Source: Candidatus Hydrogenedens sp. (GTDB lineage Bacteria > Hydrogenedentota > Hydrogenedentia > Hydrogenedentales > Hydrogenedentaceae). From it: 11,005 nt of DNA. The stretch's first letter is position 1. Each line of letters begins with the position of its first letter. A model generated the notes under the pieces. That model saw only the letters and a list, made by a program, of their open reading frames with translations. It was not told the origin of the DNA and searched no databases. Shown here piece by piece: positions 7,708 to 11,005 of the stretch. The position numbers were made by a program, and so were the translations under genes. The DNA lies in NCBI GenBank assembly GCA_020216745.1, contig JAIWNQ010000269.1:1-11005 (forward strand), in the 5' to 3' direction.

Positions 7708-8699
7708 TACTTTCTTTCTAACATAATCTGGTCAAAAATACCCCCATCTGAAAAATGAATCTTATGAGCCTCGTCCCAGCCTCCAGGATATAACTCTTCA
7801 AGTCGAAATAATTTAACCTCAGGAAACTGGTCTTTATACTTATCAAATATCGTGGAATTGCTACAACGGTAGTAATGTTTAACAATTATATTTTGAGCCT
7901 CATCAGAATAAAGAAATTCAAGGTATGCACGAGCAACATCTTTCGTTTTATGTTTTTCTGCATATTTATCAACCACAGCAACAGGGGGTTCCGCTAATAT
8001 ACTCTCACCAGGCGAGATAAGTTCAAGGCTATTTTGTGTCTCCTTTATAGCAAGAAAAGCCTCATTCTCCCAACTTAAAAGAACATCTCCTATCCCTTGA
8101 AGAAACGTATTTGTAGAACCTCTTGCACCTGTATCTAATACAGGAACATTCTTATATACCCTCTTAACAAATTCACGTGCTTTTTCTAAACCACCTCTCC
8201 GATATGCATACCCCCAACATGCTAAATAACACCAACGTGCACCACCTGAAGTTTTAGGATTGGGGGTTATAACCTGAACATCAGAACGGATTAAATCTTC
8301 CCAACTCCTAATATTCTTAGGATTCCCTTTTCGAACAAGAAACACAATTGTCGAAGTATAAGGACAACTATTATTCGGTAATCGTTTTTGCCAATCCTGA
8401 GGCAAAAAACCTCTTATTTTTGAAATCATATCAATGTCATAAGCCAACGCTAACGTTACTACATCCGCTTCTAAGCCTTCCATTACTGACCTTGCTTGTT
8501 TCCCCGAACCTCCATGTGACATCTGGATATTAATAATATCTCCATGTTCTCTACTCCATTTTTCAATAAATATTTTATTAATATCTTTATACAATTCTCG
8601 GGTCGGGTCGTATGAAACATTCGTCAAATTTATAGTCTCTGCAAAACAAGTAAATAAACAGAAAAATAATACAAATAACAGTAATAAATATGTTTTCAT
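7707..8699 (-). CDS. Sulfate-binding periplasmic protein of ABC transporter
   Basis: This is the solute receptor that captures sulfate (or thiosulfate) and delivers it to CysTW; it could be called sbp or cysP, and the sequence does not separate the two. The 330-aa precursor starts with a signal peptide (hydrophobic 4-19, likely cut after CFA at 20), and the cysteines do not form a clear lipobox. Family landmarks are LTNVSYDPTRELY (25-37), HGGSGKQARSVMEGLEADVVTLA (62-84), NPKTSGGARWCYLACWGYA (147-165) and DTGARGSTNTF (189-199). The last matches the second signature of prokaryotic sulfate-binding proteins. It is the first gene of the importer operon. AAGGAG lies 11 nt before the ATG, inside a short leader downstream of a sigma54-type promoter. 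Apart from its ambiguous name, the assignment is firm. Confidence 0.95.
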   Translation of the reverse strand: MKTYLLLLFVLFFCLFTCFAETINLTNVSYDPTRELYKDINKIFIEKWSREHGDIINIQMSHGGSGKQARSVMEGLEADVVTLALAYDIDMISKIRGFLPQDWQKRLPNNSCPYTSTIVFLVRKGNPKNIRSWEDLIRSDVQVITPNPKTSGGARWCYLACWGYAYRRGGLEKAREFVKRVYKNVPVLDTGARGSTNTFLQGIGDVLLSWENEAFLAIKETQNSLELISPGESILAEPPVAVVDKYAEKHKTKDVARAYLEFLYSDEAQNIIVKHYYRCSNSTIFDKYKDQFPEVKLFRLEELYPGGWDEAHKIHFSDGGIFDQIMLERK

Positions 8700-8735
8700 A
8701 ACTACAGAATCTCCTTATATTTATTTAAATTGGAT

Positions 8736-8751
8736 AGCAATTAAAATGCCA
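8736..8751 (-). promoter_or_regulatory. Sigma54 (-24/-12) promoter for the sulfate importer operon
   Basis: The minus strand reads TGGCATTTTAATTGCT at 8751-8736. It matches the sigma54 consensus TGGCAC-G-N4-TTGCW in TGGCA and TTGCT with the correct 6-nt interval; only the CG after TGGCA differs. With the -12 C at 8737, transcription should start near 8725, leaving a 26-nt leader that includes AAGGAG before the ATG at 8699. The gene on the other side encodes a sigma54 activator, which strengthens the call. Promoter use is inferred. Confidence 0.75.
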
Positions 8752-8800
8752 TATATAAGAACATAAAATCTTATCATAAAAACCAAGAAAATACAGACGT

Positions 8801-8829
8801 TTTACTTACTATTATAAAAATGATATAAT
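8801..8829 (+). promoter_or_regulatory. Sigma70-type promoter for the divergent regulator gene
   Basis: TTTACT at 8801-8806 and a perfect TATAAT at 8824-8829 are separated by 17 nt, giving a plausible housekeeping promoter with a start near 8836. The leader to the ATG at 8881 would be about 45 nt. The palindrome at 8857-8870 lies inside this leader, and a GATATA word overlaps the -10, both suited to negative autoregulation. The motif is seen; activity is inferred. Confidence 0.55.
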
Positions 8830-8856
8830 AACTTCTGAAATATATATCAATTTAAT

Positions 8857-8870
8857 CACGATATATCGTG
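8857..8870. promoter_or_regulatory. Perfect 14-bp palindrome, candidate enhancer/operator site for the sigma54 activator
   Basis: CACGATATATCGTG is its own reverse complement over all 14 bases. Its centre is about 139 bp upstream of the predicted sigma54 start at 8725, a usual distance for an activator's upstream site. It is about 28 nt downstream of the predicted start of the regulator gene and next to its ribosome binding site (GGAG at 8870-8873). Related GATATA/TATATC words occur at 8822-8827 and 8843-8848. I infer a binding site for the Fis-type HTH of the regulator; the sequence alone does not show which protein binds. Confidence 0.55.
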
Positions 8871-8880
8871 GAGAAATAAG

Positions 8881-10428
8881 ATGAATAAAGAAATGTTATT
8901 CCAAATTTGGAAAGAAGTGGCAAACCATAACCGATTAGACTACTTCCTGCTACATACTGTTACTGATATAAAAAAAATGTTACCTTCCTTAGAGTTTATT
9001 GATATTTGTATTTTCAATAAACACTTGAAGACGATAGAGATATTAACAACCCCAGATAATAATATACCCCATCGAACCAATCACATTAAATCAAATGATG
9101 ACTTATTAAAAACAGTTCATAAATGTTTTGAATATAAAAAAGTAATAAACGCTATAAATAAACAAATAAAAATACATATAAATAAAATGTTGATGGAATT
9201 CTATGAAGAAGATATCTTTCCTTATATTTTTTTAGGCCCTCTCTATTATGAAAAATCTTTAGAAGGTATATTAATTGCAATATTCAGAAAAAACTATCCA
9301 ATTGAACCAAGAGCGGAATTCATCCTTGAACAATTATTAGAGCCATTTTCCGTAGCATTAGCAAACCATAACAGGATTATTGAGTTAGATACATATAAAA
9401 GAGCGGAAGAAGCCGAAAAAATAAAACTATTACGTAAATTAGGAAGGGATATTTTTATCGACCGTATTATTGGTGAAGACACTGGACTAAAAGTAGTTAT
9501 GGAACGTGTAAATATTGTAGCCAAATCCGATTTGCCTGTGTTATTGTTAGGTGAAACAGGAACTGGAAAAGAACTCATAGCAAGAGCCATTCACCAAAGG
9601 TCAAATCGAGTTCAGGGTCCAATTATTCGCGTTAATTGTGGTGCCATTCCCCCAGAGTTAATCGACTCACAGCTTTTTGGCCACGAAAAAGGTGCCTTTA
9701 CTGGAGCAATAGAACGACACATAGGTTGGTTCGAACGGGCAGATGGTGGAACATTGTTTTTAGATGAGATTGGTGAGTTACCAATGCACGCTCAGGTTCG
9801 CTTACTACGCATTTTACAAGATGGTTGGTTAGAACGAATTGGCGGAAAAGAGCCTATTCATGTGGATGTCAGATTAATTACCGCAACCAATAGCGATTTA
9901 TCACAAAAAGTAGCAAAAAAAGAATTTCGGGAAGACCTCTTCTATCGCATTGCCACCTTCCCAATAGTTCTACCACCACTTCGTGAAAGGAAAGAGGATA
10001 TCGATGAAATGGCAAGATACTTCTCAGAAAAATCCGCTCAACGTTTCAGTTTACCAATTGTTTACCCATCCGAAGAAGACATCAATTTATTAAAACAATA
10101 CTCCTGGCCTGGCAACGTTCGCGAATTAGGTGCCGTGATTGACCGTGCAGTTATCCTCGGAAACGGTAAAAAATTAGAAATAGCCCGTGCATTAGGCTTA
10201 TCAAACATCGAATATCCCACACAAATCCCAACAGATAATACTACTAACTCAGAGATATTACCATTAAACGATTACATAAAAAAATACATAGAAGCTGTGC
10301 TAATTAGAACTAAAGGCAAAATCGACGGTAAAGATGGCTGTGCAGAAATCCTGAAAATAAATTCCAACACACTACGTGCTAAAATGAAAAAACTCGGTAT
10401 AAACTGGAAACAATACAAAAACAAATAA
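8881..10428 (+). CDS. Sigma54-dependent transcriptional activator with GAF-like N-terminal sensor, AAA+ domain and Fis-type HTH
   Basis: This enhancer-binding protein should remodel sigma54 RNA polymerase using ATP. Residues 1 to about 165 form an N-terminal domain of GAF-like character (YEKSLEGILIAIFRKNYPIEPRAEFILEQ-type C-terminal part), followed by a charged helical linker at 166-190. There is no phosphorylatable receiver domain. The AAA+ domain (about 195-425) has Walker A GETGTGKE at 224-231, the sigma54-contacting GAFTGA at 271-276, Walker B LFLDE at 292-296, sensor I Asn337, arginine-finger candidates Arg350 and Arg356 and sensor II GNVRE at 411-415, all intact. The C-terminus (about 479-507, ending LRAKMKKLGI) is a Fis-like DNA-binding helix-turn-helix. 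Layout and sequence resemble FhlA-like regulators, but the signal is unknown. GGAG sits 7 nt before the ATG. Divergence from the sulfate importer, which has a sigma54 promoter, makes that operon the likely target. Confidence 0.93.
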   Translation: MNKEMLFQIWKEVANHNRLDYFLLHTVTDIKKMLPSLEFIDICIFNKHLKTIEILTTPDNNIPHRTNHIKSNDDLLKTVHKCFEYKKVINAINKQIKIHINKMLMEFYEEDIFPYIFLGPLYYEKSLEGILIAIFRKNYPIEPRAEFILEQLLEPFSVALANHNRIIELDTYKRAEEAEKIKLLRKLGRDIFIDRIIGEDTGLKVVMERVNIVAKSDLPVLLLGETGTGKELIARAIHQRSNRVQGPIIRVNCGAIPPELIDSQLFGHEKGAFTGAIERHIGWFERADGGTLFLDEIGELPMHAQVRLLRILQDGWLERIGGKEPIHVDVRLITATNSDLSQKVAKKEFREDLFYRIATFPIVLPPLRERKEDIDEMARYFSEKSAQRFSLPIVYPSEEDINLLKQYSWPGNVRELGAVIDRAVILGNGKKLEIARALGLSNIEYPTQIPTDNTTNSEILPLNDYIKKYIEAVLIRTKGKIDGKDGCAEILKINSNTLRAKMKKLGINWKQYKNK

Positions 10429-11005
10429 CTTATCTAAAACGGCTCCATACTATTAATAATAAGAATATCGCTAAATCGGTATATTAATTTAAATAAACAT
10501 TAATCTTAATATAACCAGTACATTCCTCTTAAACTACTTACTTCTGAAAAATAGAAGCAGACTACCTATCCGTCTATCCAAAAGAATGAACATATATGAC
10601 GTTCGAATCCCTGCTCCCGAACAGATAGACTATTTCTTCAACAGATGAAAAAGATTTAACCATAGAGGGCATGGAGAAAAGAATTGAAACAACTCTGTGG
10701 TTCTCTGTGCACTCTGTGGTTGAATGTTCTTTGACTTATGTAATTGCAAAGTAAAAAGCACAGGCAGGAGTGGCTGGGATACTATAAATATTTTTTTACG
10801 AGGATCAAAAAAAAAATCAATTTAAAAAATGATGATATTAAAGTTGAATTTTATTTTTTTATTTTGGCAAAATTATAATAATGTTATATCATAAACATGT
10901 ACAATGTAGTTTGTGAGTAAGAATAATTTTAAAATAATGATTAAATGTAAAACATAAAAAAACAATTTAACCTTTTTCAATACTCTTTTTTTGACGGCGA
11001 CAGAA
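10429..11005. other. 577-nt gene-free, AT-rich intergenic stretch at the right edge
   Basis: I see no convincing coding frame on either strand. It holds a short hairpin (CTTCT/AGAAG, 10541-10557), a 7-bp inverted repeat GTCTATC/GATAGAC (10572-10578 and 10624-10630) around a tRNA-like 3' tail, and the 70-bp CTCTGTGG inverted repeat at 10655-10724. After that come long A and T runs, including nine or more A's near 10807. No clear terminator is visible for the regulator gene. The final bases include TTGACG, which could be a -35 for a gene beyond the edge, but this cannot be judged. Confidence 0.6.
10655..10724. repeat. Imperfect inverted repeat built on CTCTGTGG words (REP/MITE-like)
   Basis: Two 24-nt arms (10655-10678 and 10701-10724) are inverted copies with 5 mismatches, some of which become G-U pairs in RNA. 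The outer edges read TTTAACCA and TGGTTGAA. The 22-nt spacer ends in an extra CTCTGTGG, so the right side carries three near-identical 8-mers at 10693-10700, 10703-10710 and 10712-10719 (CTCTGTGG, CTCTGTGC, CTCTGTGG). The structure suits a dispersed, non-coding repeat that could be moved by a transposase encoded elsewhere. A transcriptional hairpin role is also possible, although no T-run follows directly. Confidence 0.6.

Noticed and set aside
8700..8735. Sulfur-responsive riboswitch (SAM-type) in front of the binding-protein gene
   Set aside because: The predicted leader is only about 26 nt and has no hairpins, far too short for a riboswitch. Control at the sigma54 promoter explains the region better.
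10751..10799. GTAAAAA/TTTTTAC inverted repeat as a terminator
   Set aside because: The arms are only A/T-rich 7-mers with a 35-nt loop, expected by chance in this composition.
10429..11005. CRISPR array from the repeated CTCTGTGG words
   Set aside because: The words are 8 nt long and spaced 1-2 nt apart, without unique spacers of regular length; the pattern is an inverted repeat instead.

Overview
The window is AT-rich bacterial chromosome with compact operons and long AT-rich intergenic runs. The periplasmic-type binding protein (plain signal peptide rather than a lipobox) and the exported GH29 fucosidase suggest a Gram-negative-type envelope. A divergent UroD-family protein beside an exported fucosidase would fit an environmental lineage such as the PVC group or Hydrogenedentota, but the taxon cannot be fixed from this sequence.

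Layout. (1) Positions 1-3319, minus strand: folK-panB-panC-panD, a cofactor operon. HPPK makes the folate pterin precursor. PanB, PanC and PanD supply ketopantoate, pantothenate synthetase activity and beta-alanine for pantothenate/CoA. A UroD-family gene follows 100 nt later and runs off the left edge. (2) 3454-4830, plus strand: a single exported GH29 alpha-L-fucosidase, transcribed away from folK. (3) 4844-4920, minus strand: tRNA-Arg(UCU) with an encoded CCA, with its own -10 element. (4) 4958-8699, minus strand: a complete sulfate/thiosulfate ABC importer in the order binding protein, CysT, CysW, CysA, with overlapping or near-touching junctions. (5) 8881-10428, plus strand: a sigma54-dependent activator (GAF-like N-terminus, AAA+ with GAFTGA, Fis-type HTH), divergent from the importer. 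(6) 10429-11005: 577 nt with no convincing gene, containing a 70-bp imperfect inverted repeat built on CTCTGTGG words.

The most interesting unit is 7707-10428. The binding-protein gene is preceded by a 16-nt sequence that matches the sigma54 -24/-12 consensus at every specific core position except the less conserved CG after TGGCA (TGGCA-N6-TTGCT). Its predicted start site leaves a 26-nt leader that contains the ribosome binding site. A perfect 14-bp palindrome (CACGATATATCGTG) lies about 139 bp upstream of that start, which is a usual enhancer distance, and also lies in the regulator's own leader. Together these suggest a self-contained circuit in which the divergent activator switches on sulfate import through sigma54 and controls its own expression.

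A second possible control element lies between folK and panB. There the panB Shine-Dalgarno sequence can pair with the last two codons of folK, which would couple panB translation to folK translation.
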